64,000 nt of DNA from Montifringilla adamsi. Lineage: Eukaryota > Chordata > Aves > Passeriformes > Passeridae. The notes beneath the pieces are model-generated. The model searched no databases and was not told the origin of the DNA. It saw only the letters and a list, made by a program, of their open reading frames with translations. Position 1 is the stretch's first letter. Each line of letters begins with the position of its first letter. A program made the translations under genes and the position numbers. The stretch is taken from assembly GCA_017590115.1 (NCBI GenBank), contig JAGGNK010012448.1:2995922-3059921 (forward strand). Reading direction: 5' to 3'. Positions 24,017 through 37,700 of the stretch are shown in pieces.

Positions 24017-27000
24017 AAAAGTATATGTGTATCATAAAAACCATGTTGTTTGAATTCATAGTGTCTTCTGAGCAAAGCAGGACTTTGTTCATCAATGAAA
24101 TGGTATGTCACCATTGTTCATTTATTTTCTTTATTTTTAATTTAGACCCTAATGGAAAGTGACATCTGTTTGAGACAAAGCCTCAGTGTAGAAATCTACA
24201 ATAAAGCATGGATACAAGTAGAGAGAACACCCATGATTGCAGAAGAAAGAGTGAAGACACAATTGTTTTATATGTACTGACTCTATTGTGCTACAGTTTG
24301 AATGCATGGTACAGAATAGTACTTCTGATACAATAAGGCATTTTATTTTGCTGACTAAGTATTAGTGAAATAAGGCTTCCTGTAAAATAAACCTTAAATT
24401 TTGAGGAATGTAAAGCAGTAATTTTTTCCTGTATTAGGCAATGACAACCACTTATATTAAGATTCCACTGAAATTTTTAAACTCCAATTTCCTTTAGTTG
24501 AAACTTTTAGAAATATGCTACAAGGACAGAGCTTAGGGTTTGTTTACTTATTTTCATTATGAAAAAAAACTGGTTTGACTAAATTGGTATGACAGTTCTC
24601 AGGCATAAGCATATTTCTCTTTTTAGGCAAGTTTAACATATTCTTGTTCATATAAATAAATAGTGACATAATCTTACTCTTTTAAGTTCTCATTCACCAT
24701 CAGCTGCTTGGCTGATTGAAAGAAAGGACAAGTAAGCAAGTCTTTTAAAAACTGCTTTATTCATGCATTGGAGAAGTATTAGCTAGTGCTGCAAACTACT
24801 GTGCGATTTGGTTGCTAATATTGTAGACAAAGCTTTCATTGTAGAAAAAATCCAATGCCAGATACTTGACTTGACATCCTGCTGAGAGATTTCAAGAGGA
24901 CTTTGCAAAATAGAAATTAATTTAGAATACCAGAAAGTAGTATAGAGGCTACTATACAGGAAGACACAGAGCATTCTTGGGACTAGTTATTTTATTCATT
25001 TCAATAGTTTTAAACGCAAGGTTTGTACAGGGGTTTCAAAGCCCAGCAATTGCATTAGGCATATCAACCCTACAACAGGGCATAATAATCATAAATATTT
25101 CAGCTTTTTATCATGTGTGTTGCTTCATTCTGGGTTCATTTGTCAATTTGAATGCTAAATAAGCCATTGTATATTTAAAAACAAAAAGAGAAAGCCATGA
25201 GCTGAAATGTTGATTAGAGCTCAGATTAACAAATTCTATAAATCTCTTCACTAGGGCGTGTCCACAGAGGGTTCAGAATTTCTGCTTGTGGCCAGCTCTG
25301 GTGCCTTTTGTGACACTGTCTTCCGTGTTAGTGGAAAGTGCGTTTATCCCATCTCTCAATTCAGTGTTCTATTGCTGCTTTATGAATTGCACAAAGCTAT
25401 TTTAGATTTCTTTTTTCTCACCTCTTCCTTAGGAACAGTACCTTACCTAATAGGAGGGCTTGAATGCTCCAGAAAATCTCAGCATCGTAGTGTTATAAAA
25501 GGCTGATGACCTGAAATACTAGAAATGTCAAAGAAGTGCAAATGAAATTAAATACTGCCTCTTCCTACAGTCTAAAAAACCCCTGAAGATAAATCAGATG
25601 AGGTTATTAGTACCGTTAAAACAGGGTTTCTTTTCCTAATTAAAGTATCTAGGATGGTATCTAGGATACAGCCAAGCGAGTTTAGGCTCCTTCATTATAT
25701 ATGATACACTACTAGAGCAGTGGAAGCCTTAATTGACCTGAAGCTTTGTTGTTTCCTATATTTTCACACATTTAGGCCAGTAACATATCAAGGAAGATCT
25801 GGCTAGGGAGGGCTGTGGCTAAAACAGATAAGGTGTGGGCTATTAGTCAACTGCTGGAATATCAGAAGTTTTCAGCGGGGTTTTTGTGTTCTCTTCCAGG
25901 GAAATTTTTAAATAAAACTTCATTTACAGTGGGCTGTCCAGTATGCTGCAATGTCTTGTCCAATATGCTGCATTTTAGTATGGGGGTGAAAGGGAGCGAT
26001 AATGAACGCAGCCAATTTACATTTCCTTTTGTGTCAGACACAATAGGTTTTGTCATGTGAGTGAAGTTATGGCATTTTTCCACTTAGTGGTGTCTTGTTC
26101 ACCGAAAATCCCCCTTTACTCCAAGATACTCTGAGCTGTTTAAGAGACACATCACTGCTTCTTTACTTAGATGATGGTAGTTCAGTTACAGGAGGCCTCA
26201 GACTAACAGGAATTTCTGTTAGAACTGGGAGACCTTAGCAAAAAAGCCTCTGCTGAGTCTTCTGCACAACCTGATTTCAAGTGGTAGCATGTAGCTCTGA
26301 TTTAATACAGACAAGGGTGCAAAGCAAACAAGGTGTATCACTTAGGGCAATTATATCCTGAAAGATAGGATTTCCATAGGTTTTATCTCAGTCTCACTGT
26401 CTTCCTGTTTTCAGGATACTGTTCACAGCCGTTGTGAGGTTAAAATAGTTCATCATTTTATCAGTATTATTGAGGGTATGACTGGAGACTTAATAGCGTG
26501 GTAGTGCTTTCTGTCACAATTTAATGGTATATTGATCTGGGAGTGAACAATCATGACCTTCAACCACTTAAAGTTGCTTTCAAGGAGAAAAGGCTTAAGG
26601 AGGTTATTTCTGAAGAACTGGTGATGGTGAGCCAGAAGCCATCTGAATGCATGCTTCCTAAACAGCACAGCAACTTGGCAAATGCGTGCCTATGTAAATG
26701 ACATCTAAGAAAAAGAGATCACCAAAGATTCATGACCAGCCACTATTATCACAGGCAATCAATAATGCCATCATGAGTATCACTAATAGACAGAAGATTC
26801 AAGTCTTAAACTGGTTAGGGTTTGTGTTCAGAGGTGTCTTTTCTCACAATGTAGCAAGTGTGCAGGCCAAATTATGGAGTATTACTCATTAATTTACTAA
26901 TCATTACTGTTTACTAAAGATCAAAATTTTGAGGGAAGTGACTATGGTTCAGAAAACCACCACGCTCTTTTAGGGTCTATGCTGTCAATGCAGTCTCTTA

Positions 27001-27252
27001 TTCTACAATCAGTAGATTTCTTGTTTCTGACTTCCCCAGCTATTCTCCACAGAAATTGAAAATAATAGTAGTGAGAATGATCAGGTAAACATTCAAAAGT
27101 TTAGAAACATCTTCAAAAATCTTGAAATCCTGCTATGGAAACACTGGCCCCTCCTTTGAAATGCTCCACCCTTACATAAAGAGATTAGGAATGTGGATCT
27201 TGATGTAATGGCAAAGATACATTTAAAAATCAGATCACCTACGTACTGTAAC
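24017..27252. other. Unassigned AT-rich intergenic sequence
   Basis: No gene or recognised transposon. Small local duplications: 'gtatctaggat' twice near 25645-25668, and a 22-bp tandem pair at 25934-25972. Confidence 0.5.
25934..25972. repeat. Imperfect 22-bp tandem duplication
   Basis: tgtccagtatgctgca is followed 22 bp later by tgtccaatatgctgca, differing at one base. A small local duplication. Confidence 0.85.
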
Positions 27253-27328
27253 AGTAGATAGGTAGCTAGATGGGTAGGTATGTAACTAGATATATAGATA
27301 CATAGATAGATAGATAGATAGATAGATT
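27253..27328. repeat. GATA/TAGA microsatellite
   Basis: Degenerate TAGG/TAGC units leading into about seven clean TAGA units at 27303-27326. Located 25 bp before an ERVL LTR. Confidence 0.93.
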
Positions 27329-27353
27329 AGGTGAAGAAAAGCATATATCCAGG

Positions 27354-27955
27354 TGTTGTGGTTTGACACTGGCCCAACACCAGGCATCTGCTCACTTACT
27401 CACCATTGCTCACTCACCATCGCTCGCTCACCATCCCCGCCACAGCTAAGAGAAGAGAAGAGAGGAAACAAAGGTTAATGAAGGCTTCATGAGTTGAGAT
27501 AAGGACCCAGAGAAACACTTCAAGGGCAAAACAGGCTCAACTGAATTTGCAAAGTGAAATTTACTACTAACAAAATCAGAGGAGGATAATGAGAAGTGAA
27601 ATAAGCCCTTAAAGCACCTTTTTCTCCCCAGCCTCTCCCTTCTTCCTACCGACAGTGCAGGCAGACAGGGCACGGCAGTTTTGGTCAAAAAAGCTGTGAC
27701 ATGGGTCTCTCTTTCCATGGGGTGCAGCCCTCCAAGGACAGGCTGCTCCAGCCTGGAAGCAGGGCCCTCTCTCCACCGGGTATTTTTTTCTTAAATGTGT
27801 CATCGCAAAGACGTTACCAGCCTCTCTCATTGGCCCAGTTTTGGCCAGCAGCATGTCCGTCTTTCAGCCTTTGGTGGAAGCTTCCAGGAGCTTTTCACAG
27901 GAGCCACCTTTGTGGCTGCCCTGCTGCCAAAAACCAGGCCATGCCAACCAATACA
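27354..27955 (-). mobile_element. Solo LTR of an ERVL-type endogenous retrovirus
   Basis: A 602-bp solo LTR, read on the minus strand as TGTATTGGTTGG...CAAACCACAACA. Ends are the expected TG...CA. It is flanked by ccagg (27349-27353) and ctagg (27956-27960), a 5-bp target duplication with one mismatch; five bases is usual for ERVL-class integration. The wording matches a bird ERVL LTR I recognise: the 5' part with 'ctgtgaaaagctcctggaag' and 'ggccaatgagagaggc', a degenerate TATA region acatttaagaaaaa at about 27784-27802, and the 3' part with 'atgagttgagataagg' inverted. It is shorter than the full LTR I remember, probably by an internal deletion. No retroviral internal region flanks it, so it arose by recombination between paired LTRs. 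Confidence 0.88.
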
Positions 27956-28429
27956 CTAGGAAAGAGCTCCAACTGTAGTTTTGCAATGATGAATTCTGAA
28001 TTTTGGACATAATGGGTGTGATCCCTGCCTTTTCTGTTGTCTGATAATTTCTTATATCTTGGATTGAAAAGAGTTTCTGCCAAAGGAGAACACTCTACAT
28101 TTTTGCTTCTCTGTAAAGCTTTGTAAATGCCTCTTATGTAATTTGTTTCATTGCCTAATATTGCAGCATTAGGCATGCTGAGTGACACACCTGCTGGAAA
28201 AGCACCCTCCTGTCCGTTTTGAAAAAGGCATGTGCTAGTATGCATTTCAAGCCTGTCAAAAAAAGATGAATATCTAATTATTGATATGTTTAAACTCTAC
28301 AATCCTACATCCTAGTTCTAATCACAGTTGATGTGACTTTTAGCATAAGCCTTGCCTTAAGTGAAAATTATCTTGAATGAGCAAGGAGCTGTAACGACCT
28401 TTAAAATACCCATATATACTTTATTGACT
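27956..28429. other. Unassigned intergenic sequence
   Basis: Nothing recognised downstream of the LTR. Confidence 0.45.
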
Positions 28430-28760
28430 AGAATTCAAAGAAGACAAGGTAGTGCACTAAACCATATTGAATATGCATTACATGGCAATAGGGTGGGGGG
28501 TGTATAATTTGTCTGAAATTGAGTAAATAGCCAATAAAAACTCACCTTGTCTCTATATTGTCCTAGGAGAGGCAATCACATTTACATTTATTAGAAGTAA
28601 TGATGTAGTGTCCTGCAGATAATTAACACAATAAAATGCTGTTAATTTCACAGTGTCATTAAAAAATTTGCCAGTTTAAATTAGAAAGTGATTAACCCTC
28701 TAAGCGAGGCAATGACATTTCCATTCCCAGTCTGTGAATTAAATTTGCAAGATTTTTTTT
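28430..28760. other. Candidate conserved noncoding element
   Basis: Repeat-free, AT-rich but not low-complexity, with homeodomain-type words including TAATTA at 28620-28625 and gttaat/ttaaat near 28640-28680. Resembles deeply conserved noncoding blocks; no conservation data available. Confidence 0.25.
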
Positions 28761-29129
28761 CACTTTGAATGTGAAATACTCCACTGATGTTGTCCTTTAC
28801 TTTTCCAGGCTCCCACTCTGTCCAGTAAGGAAATTCATGGGCTAAACTGTCTGAATCCATTACTATTTCACACAGTTAAGCCAAGGCATACCCAGGCATG
28901 GATGTGTTAGTTCCTCGAGGATAAAGTCCCTCTAAAAGAAAAAAAGACCTAATAATCCCTGATAAGCAGAAGTTCACTGAGTAGTGAACTTCTTGTTGGT
29001 GCTGTAAGAGAGAAAGGTTTTTCCATTAATGAGGTGTCTCCAGAAAGATTTTCATTCTGTATAATGACAGCAAATCCTTAACCTTTTGCCTGGACACTGC
29101 TTTATCCATTTACTGTATCTACTTTTTTC
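28761..29129. other. Unassigned intergenic sequence
   Basis: Separates two candidate elements; nothing recognised, except gtagtgaac/agttcact complementary words near 28971-28990. Confidence 0.4.
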
Positions 29130-29560
29130 ACAACCTACTTTAATTAATACCTTAAAACAGGAATAAACTCATTAAAAGAATAGATTTATTGCACAGTAAT
29201 TTAAATGCTCTAACTAAAGTGAAATCCTCTTAAAGAATGTTTAATGAGGACAGAACCAAAACCAAATGAAAACTCAGATCACTGATAGGATGGCCGAACA
29301 CATTAAAAGAAGCCTTAATTGAATAAATTTAATGCATGAATTTACAATGTTGCTGAAAATGTGGTTGGTTAGGCACACCTCTAAAAAAATCCAAGATACA
29401 TTAATAAATTAGCAATGTATAAATACTATACTTTAAAGGAGAAAATGTTTCCAAGGTACATAAGTTTAATTGACAAATCCTGTTAACTAATAATGAGATT
29501 TAGGCTCAAACACTGCTAAAATTTAATTAGAAATAAAATCCTAAATAGTATCCTGTAGAT
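29130..29560. other. Candidate conserved noncoding element, AT-rich
   Basis: About 430 bp dense in TTAATTAA, ATTA and TTAATG words without tandem structure, typical of AT-rich conserved elements in gene deserts. Inference from texture only. Confidence 0.25.
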
Positions 29561-32500
29561 TTACCATATGGTCCATATGGTCAGGGTTTTTCTTATTATA
29601 AGGAAATACCTCCTCTGGAAAACTTGTTTCAGCAGACAAGGGGAAAAAAAAGAAAGTATTAATGCAGTACATTCTCCATACCACCCTTGCCTTTCAGTTA
29701 CATCATGCCTCAAATGACAGCCATGTTCAGAGTGCAGTAATCATGCAAAGACTTTGACAAAGCCATTGATTGCATTGAATTTTGGTAGGTACCAAATCAT
29801 AAATATCTGTTTAAGGTGCGGTCTGAGCCACTGTCAATGCTTGGGGATCAGAAAGTCAGCTTGAGTCATCCAAATCAGCATGAAGCAGCCTCCTACAGTG
29901 CACTGATAGCCACCTACACTCAAGTGCAGAATCTAGGCCAGACTCAGAAGAAAAACAAAACTTCATCTCCATTTTTCCTGCAGAGACAGGGGGTGACATG
30001 CAAAGTAAAGAATGTAATAACTTTTTGTTATAATTTTTGTTATCATCTGGATTTATCTCTTTAATTTTTTTTTAAAAAGGAAATCACTATTGATGCACTT
30101 GTTTGATGCAACTATTTAATAAGTTATTATACCAGTATATAAGCTTGCATTCTCTAATATGTTTTATGTACATCAAATAATTGTCTCTCAATCATTTAAG
30201 ATATGAAAGAAAATATTAGCTGTCTTTCTTCTTTATCTACCAATATCCATTTCAGGCCTTGTGAAGTCCTGTGCTCCAACAAATTCACAAATGGATGCAG
30301 TAGCAGCAGCAGTAGTAGTAAGAAAACAGAAGACCTGAAGCCGGAGTAGAGTTCAGCTTTAGATGGCTCAGAGGAAAATTTGAACAGCACTCACAAAGGG
30401 GGTGAGTGATTAATTTTGGTTTGTCCTCATAAAGGTGTCAATGCCAAAATCCTTTTTTAATGAAGCCTCTCGAACCACTCTGTTCATTTCTGCAGAGCAG
30501 CCTCTCTGTGGAGGTCTCTTCATTGGCTTGCATTTAGGGGACATTCCGAGACATTCAGAGGAAGCACTGAGCCACCTGCTACTAACAGGTAGCAGGAAGT
30601 AATAGTCCTGTGCCTCTTTCAGATATACAATATGAGTAGTAGTATGTTTCTATACCAACCCATTTTGGTCTCCCCAAGGAGCCAAAAGTCTGACCTTCTT
30701 CTATGCAAAGTCCTTCCCAGGTTTCTGATTGCGCCTTGCTAACACCTCAATGTTTACTGTTATATATGCTGTTATTGTTATTCACCTAACAATATTTACT
30801 TGCAGACTAGAGACTACTGCTCCTCTGGCCCCTGCTGGCAGTAATTTCCTGGGAGAAGAGACATAGTCCCATCTCTGCACTGGCCTAAGATTGCCTCTGT
30901 AGGGAAAAGAATTCTCCTGGAGCAATTCTTCTGTTCAACCAATTCACTGATTCTCATATAAAAAGAGATCGATAGAAAAAAAATCACTTTATACTTCCCC
31001 AAATTTCTTGGACAGAAATCTAGTGTTTTTTTAACTTATTAAATTATCTGTTTTCATATTGGGAGATTAGAAAGGAAAATAAATGTTTGGAAGCCACCAC
31101 ACACAAAATAAGAAAAGTGTAAAGGGTGGAGACGAAAGGTAGTAAAAATACCTTCCACACAACTATCAAGTTGACAGATGTTAAAGCAAAGAACTGACAG
31201 TAGTTGCTCAGGTAAACTTGAATGAGTATTCAACAGCACTACAAATCTGAGTATTGCAGAAATTTTCTTTACAAATATTGTCAACATCAATCTTTTCAAA
31301 AAACCTCTGATGACATACTTTTCTCCTTTGTGTACAAATGGTGTTATATTACTGTAGAAATGTTATGAGTAGCACCTGCAACATATAACATTGCAAAATA
31401 GTTTGTATTATACTTGTCTTTGCAGATTCTCATGACTTCCTGGACCATTCATTTTTGGGACGCCCAGTTTTTTTGCAGTTTTTACATCTGCCTGAAAGTA
31501 AGTACTTTTTAGAGTCCCTGCAGCTCTATTTTTAGTTGATTGTGGTTGAAAAATAATAATTCACATTCTCATTTAAAATCATGACTGTTTTTTAATATGA
31601 AACAAAAATACAGAGTTTAGATCTCTGAAGTTCGACACCCAACTTTTGCCAAGAGTCTGAAACTCTACATTTTCTAGGTGTGGCAAGCAAAAATTGTGGT
31701 GGCCTGAGAGCAGTTAATGTCACTGAGAGAAGTGGGTGAGCATTTGGATGCAAAGTTCTTTTACTGAAGCAGACAAACGGTCAAATCCGTAGTGATGCAC
31801 TTCAGCTCTGCATCACTTCAGAATCATCTGTGACTATCCCAAAATTTGCTGAGGCCATAATTTGACAAATAAGACAAATTCTCATTACTGCTGAAAGTGG
31901 AGCAAACTCTCTCTTTTCTTGGCTGCTCATACCTGTCTTCCTAGGTAGCAAGTCAGATCACTGGTTGAAAAGAAGGGACTTGTTTTTACAAATATCTGTT
32001 CACATTCAAGGCATGAGTAAGAAGTCGATGTGAGGAGGAAGATGGGATTTCAGAGGAGGCAGCATCAGCTTAGCTTGATCAATGCATCTGAGAAGTTACT
32101 TAATTTCAGTAGACCATTTATCCATGACATGCAGATTGAAGAAAATGGTTTTGATATTTTTAAATTACTTAAAGCAGTCTAAACCTCATGATTTCAGCTA
32201 AGGCTATCCTGCACGCAGCTGTAACATTGACTGATGGATTTTAATATTTATTCTTTCACCCATGCAGTGGCTTTTTAGTTTCTCTTTCTAACCAAAAATC
32301 CTTAGCTTCCTGATTTTAGGAAGTTCACTGTCTGAATATTACAGTGAAGTCTCAGAAAAGGCTAAATATAACTAGCCTTTAATTGTATATCAGTTTAACA
32401 GCTCTGACCAAGGCTTTAAAAACTGGATACCAGATAGCAAGAATTCAGAACTTTAGTGTGGGCTCTCAGTAGTTGCTTTCATTTTCAAATGTCCTAGGTC

Positions 32501-33745
32501 ATACAGAAATCATTAAGAAAATTGATGGTGCACAACTATTTCTGAATGCAGATTATTTGAAATTTTCATGGGTAGAGTGTAATATGTATGGAGATTTCAT
32601 GAGGTATGCTTTCACTCCTCTATAAAAGGATCTAAAAGCTAAAAAAATGAAAATTTATATTTTACAATGAAACTGTAAAATAGAGAAACTGGTTTTGATA
32701 GAAATGGTTCAAAACTGAAATTTTGGGTGCAATTTATAACGCACTAGATTTTCAGTCTCACTTCAGCTGATGCATCTCTAGATCTTACTTACATGGTTAG
32801 GGTATCTTTTGGACTTTAAAGTTTCAGCTTCTTTTTACAGATGATGCTAAAATTAACTAAAATTACTGTGCTAGCACCTCAGAAAAAACACCATGGGTTT
32901 TCTGGGTAACAGGGTATGCCTGTTATAATTTAGAAATTTCCATCCCAATTACCAAAATTAAAATAAATATTTGCTATGCAGTCTCAAGAAGGAGTGCATA
33001 TGAGTTAAAGTGACATCCCTAGATTTCAAATTAGTGTGGCCCTAGACAAAACTGCAAAGATTACAAAACTGAGTTTCATATGAACATGAACCTGTTCTGT
33101 AACTCTGGGACTATCCCACCCTTTCCTAAAACACAAGCTATGACTATATCTGCATCCTGTTTCTTACTCCCCTGCCCTGAGGGCATCTTCTTAACACATC
33201 TTGTAGGCTGTATAAAAAGGTACTTCTTCACATCCTATTAGCCTTTGTCTTAATGTTGTCCACTGACATTTTCTTGTGCTGTTAATGGTAAAGTTGATGA
33301 GGGTTCAGCTGCTGGTGTCGTCTGCCCTGTAGGTGTGTGATCCTCATGGTAAGAACCATAACGGAAAAAGTACAATTGATATCTACCCTCCTTGTTCCTT
33401 GAGACCCTGAAACAAGGGCTGGCCTTTGCTCTTCTCCTTTCATTGTCTTTATTTGCTATGGGTCACTGCTGAAGCAGAGTCCAATACTGCCATTCTGTTG
33501 CTCTGTTCTGTTGGAATAAAGAACTGTGCAGTCAGTCAGAACAGACCATTGAAGGATGTGGAGCATGGAGTGGCAGAGTCTGTCCAAGGCCCTTTGCTGC
33601 AAGCCAGTCACTTTTTGTGCAGCGTGTCATCTCCTTGCAGTGCTGTGTTCAGGTTAGATAACAAGGATCTGACTTTTCTTTTCTTTCTCTGGAGTTCCTG
33701 TGAATATGGGGACACACTCCCAAAACATCTTGCTCTCTGAATTAG
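29561..33745. other. Unassigned AT-rich intergenic sequence
   Basis: No gene, RNA or recognised transposon in about 4.2 kb. A 9-bp tandem pair (ccatatggt) lies at about 29566-29582 and a short AGC/AGT run at about 30297-30320. Open frames reach 104 codons and are not protein-like. Confidence 0.5.
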
Positions 33746-34746
33746 AGAGAGAAGGATTTGATGAGTGGATTGTTAGGTAGATAAGGAATGGGTTGGACAC
33801 TTGTATCCAGAGGGTAGTGGTCAATGCTCAGTATTCTGATGGACATCAATGACAAATTGTAACCAGTGTTATTTAATATCTTCTTCGATGACCGTGACAA
33901 AGGGAACACATGCACCCTCAACAAATTTGACACCAACTTGAGTGATGCAGTTGATACACCTGAAGAATAGGATGGCATCCAGAGGGACTTGAACAAGCTT
34001 GAGAAGTGAGCCACAAGAGTCTCATGAAAGTAATGAGACCAAGGTGCTGCACCTGGGTCAGGGCAACCCCTGGTTCCAACACGAGCTGGGGACGAACAGA
34101 TCCAGAGCAGCCCTGCTGAGAAGGACTTGGGAGTGCTGGTGGATGAAAAGCTGGACATGAGCAGGCCATGAGCACTTGCAGCCCAGAAAGTCAGTTGTAT
34201 CCTGGGCTGCATCCAAAGCAGCGTGGGCAGCAGGGTACAGAGGAGATTCTGCCCCTCTGCTCTGCTCTGCTGAGACCCCACCTGCAGGGCTGCATCAGCT
34301 CTGGGGTCACAGCACAGGAAGGATGTGGACCTGTTGGAGAGAGTCCAAAGAAGGCCACAAAAACAGTTAGAGGAATGGAGAACCTCTCATATGAGAAGAG
34401 GTTGAGAGAATTTGAACTGGAGAAGAGAAGGCTTTGGGGTGACCTGACTGTGGCCCTTCCAGTCTCTGAAAGGAGCATATGAAATGGAGAGAGACTTCAT
34501 GCAAGAGCATGTAGTGACAGGTCAAGTTACAGAAAGAGGGTGTGTTTAAACTAGATATTAGGAAGAAGCCCTTCAACGTGGAGGTGGTGAGTCACTGGAA
34601 CAGGTTGTCTAGGGAAGTTGTGGATGTCCCATCTCTGGATGTGTCCAAGAGCCAGCTGGATGGGGCTCTGAGTAACCTGGTCTGGTGGCAGATTATCTTT
34701 AAATTCTCTTCCAATCCAAGCCTTACTGATTCTATTATTCCATGAT
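33746..34746 (+). mobile_element. CR1: CR1 LINE 3' fragment with intact tail
   Basis: About 1 kb of CR1 in plus orientation. It starts with gagaaggatttgatgagtgg (ORF2 before the reverse-transcriptase catalytic box) and runs collinearly through 'ccagagggacttgaacaagc', 'aaggacttgggagtgctggt', 'tatcctgggctgcatcc', 'acctgttggagagagtcc' and 'acaggttgtctagggaag' to 'ctcttccaatccaagc' and the tail gattctattattccatgatt. Many stops and frameshifts break the coding frame; overlapping open pieces of 60-180 codons on both strands are remnants or shadows. It shares distinctive wording ('catccaaagcagcgtgggca') with the copy at 1-937, so both are one subfamily. This copy is the more complete and lacks the internal deletions of the first. 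Confidence 0.96.
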
Positions 34747-37700
34747 TCACCTATACACAACATACTCAGATTTAGAATGATTTAATCCAACTTTATTGGA
34801 TTATCTGTCTCAAACAATTCCTCTTCTTGAATATGTTAAAATATCTCCACTACTGTCAAGGTTGCCAGCATTATTATCTGCCCTTTGCACAGATACTGCT
34901 ATAGACATTATGGCATTTTGGGTAAACAGAGAAGGACTCTTTGTTTTGACAAAAGAGAAGAATCATAGCACCCCAACTTGGAATTAGAATATTTTTCTCT
35001 TACAGGAAAGTCTGCATAAATATTTCGAGACTACTGCATATCATTGTATTGTGAACCCAGCCCATAATCATTTAGTTGTGGTTTGTTTCCAGACAAGATA
35101 TTAAACCATTAGATATGTCATAATTTCTTCACATTCATTAAATGAACATAGAAAGGACAAATGCCTTCAGATAGGTAGCTCTTAACAACGGTTTGTGAAG
35201 ATCTCACACATTTCCTTCTTTTGGTAATAGTTCATTGAAACTTCAAAGTTCATTGAAGTTGATCTTACTGGTACTCATTTCATAATGAACATGTGAACAC
35301 TTGGCACACAGTCACAAAAGTGTTGCAGGTAACTTTCTTAATATATTATACCTCATCACTAATGAAGATATTCATCTATGTTGTGAGCAGTACATTAAAT
35401 TAGCTAAAAAGGTCTTGGCAGTGCATTCTGAAGTGGGTGAACCAATAGAAAAAATATGTTTAATAATTTCTTCTCCTCCATTACAGGCAAAAACCTCAAT
35501 TCTTATATTTAAGTCAGTAAATACTATATGTCAGTACCTTTGTTAGTGGTCTCTGAAGGCTTTGTTCACTCTTTCATTCCTCTCTTCTAAAATTTACTAA
35601 CAAAGGTGTAAAGTATACCATTGAGATACCTTTGCTCTTATTCTGCTGCCATTGGCAATGAGACACATTTTAACTTGTGTTAAAATGGTAGAGATTGGTT
35701 ACTGTGGATATAATCTAATCTAATCTGGACAAAAATTGAGTTAAGCAGCCAGAACAAACTGGGGATGTTTAAAAATACTTGAAAAAGCACCCTCTACTTT
35801 CAGGATTTGGAGATTAATGCTGACTTTCCTAAAGAAAACTTATCAAATTACTGCAAATTATTCTCTTATCTTAGTAACTTCAATTCCTCCATAAGCATGA
35901 TATCTCATTTTATTGTGGCATGAGTTGCTTCTCCATCTGAGAAATTTTGGAACAAAATAATCTCAAGGTTTATGTATAATTCCACATTTTCTCATTCAGT
36001 TCATTTGCTTCTAATATAACTAAGCACCATGCTTGTGAACAGAGAATGAGTCAGTGATTAACAGGTATTTGCTATTACCTCATGGATCAGCTGGCATGAA
36101 TTGCCAGATGGTGATGTTTCTGCGTTTACTTTTTTGTCAGCACCAGAAGATATGGACTACTCATGCCTTGTTCTATATTCATACCATGCGGGCCATGCTT
36201 TGAATTTCTAAGCTCATATTTTAATCAGTCTCACATTAAAATTAAACTTGGTTTTAAGACGAGTAACAAGAAGAGCTAACATTTATAACAATAAATTTCT
36301 TGCAGAATATTTAAAACACTGCAGTTAGTTTAAAAATCAGGCTTCTACAAAGGCTAAAATAATTTACCTAAATAGGAAGTTCTGTGTTAGGTCTCACATT
36401 GATATTTACAAGTTAAGGACTTCATTTAAATTTCTCTTAATGTACTTGACTTATTGTTTTTATACCAATATATTGAGCACTTAATTTTTCAGAAAGATGA
36501 GAGTTTGTTCCAAGGGACTTCTCACTGGAATAAAGAAAATACTGGTCATGAATGACATGAAGAATAAAATTTTGTGAATGGCCTGTGAAGTCAGTTACCT
36601 ACTTCTGGTTCAGCAGCACTTTGACATTTTCTTGGTAAATATTTTATGGTTTCATGTTTCAGTGAGTATATAAACTGTGAGTGTATAAGGTAGTGGTGGT
36701 ATTATTATTTTTTTTATAATTACTGTTATTATTATCATAATAATTATTATCATTATTATTTTTAAAAGGAAGAAATTTTAAATGGGCTGAAAAGAGAGGT
36801 GACTGTTAAGGTACACAATCCTATGAAGCTCTTCAGCAAGCACTTAACTTTAGACATCACTATTTTTTAGTAAATAGAACAACTCATAGGTCTGTTTTCT
36901 GTGCTTGGCTTAATCAGTATTCAATTTGGTTAAATTATTAATTTAATTAAATTCTGTTAATTATTTAATCAGTATTTATTATGTTAATTAGTGTTTGACA
37001 TGGAGTTATAGAAAATGCAGAGACTTTTATTCCTATGAAATTTTATCTTAGCCTCCTAAATTATCTAAAGGTCTAAAAATATAGAAAACTATTAAATAAC
37101 AATCCTAAAATAAAATAAAACTGGAATGTATGTGAAGTGAGCAACATAAATTAAAGCACCAGTATCTGAATATAGCATGTGCCACCCACTGTGAATAACA
37201 GTGGAATAGGTATTAGTTTCACAGCCCACAAAGCTGAGGCTACCGCTTGTGGGCACTTGAATGCTACTCCTCCATTTCATATTTGCTCATCTGTTAATTC
37301 TGAATTACTTAACCCCTTGGCAGAACCTACCCAGCCACACAATCATTATTAAAGGCCTGATTTTCCTCAGAAGTCGATATATTTTTTATTCTTACTTCTT
37401 TACGTGCTTGAGACCTAAAACAGTAGAAAATTTGAATAATCACTTACATGTGGGAGTATTTTTGTTAAAGAACAAGAAAGAAAGTTTTAAGGCTTAACAA
37501 CATTGAGATATTGTGGGGGCCAGGAACCTTGAGCTAATTATTTCTCTGATGAGGTAAGGTTGTCCACCTGTAAAGGCAAGAAGGTGTACAACATGATCAG
37601 CAGGCCAAAAGTGAATATGGAAAATCAAAGCTTATGCTACTGTAGGCCTTTCACACTTATCAGGGAGATGAAAATCATCTTCTTTGGGGAGGAAATGGTA

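Noticed and set aside
27253..27328. CRISPR-like or satellite array
   Set aside because: A plain GATA microsatellite; no spacers between repeats.
33742..34281. 179-codon minus-strand frame
   Set aside because: It is antisense to the CR1 copy at 33746-34746 and has no CR1 protein wording.
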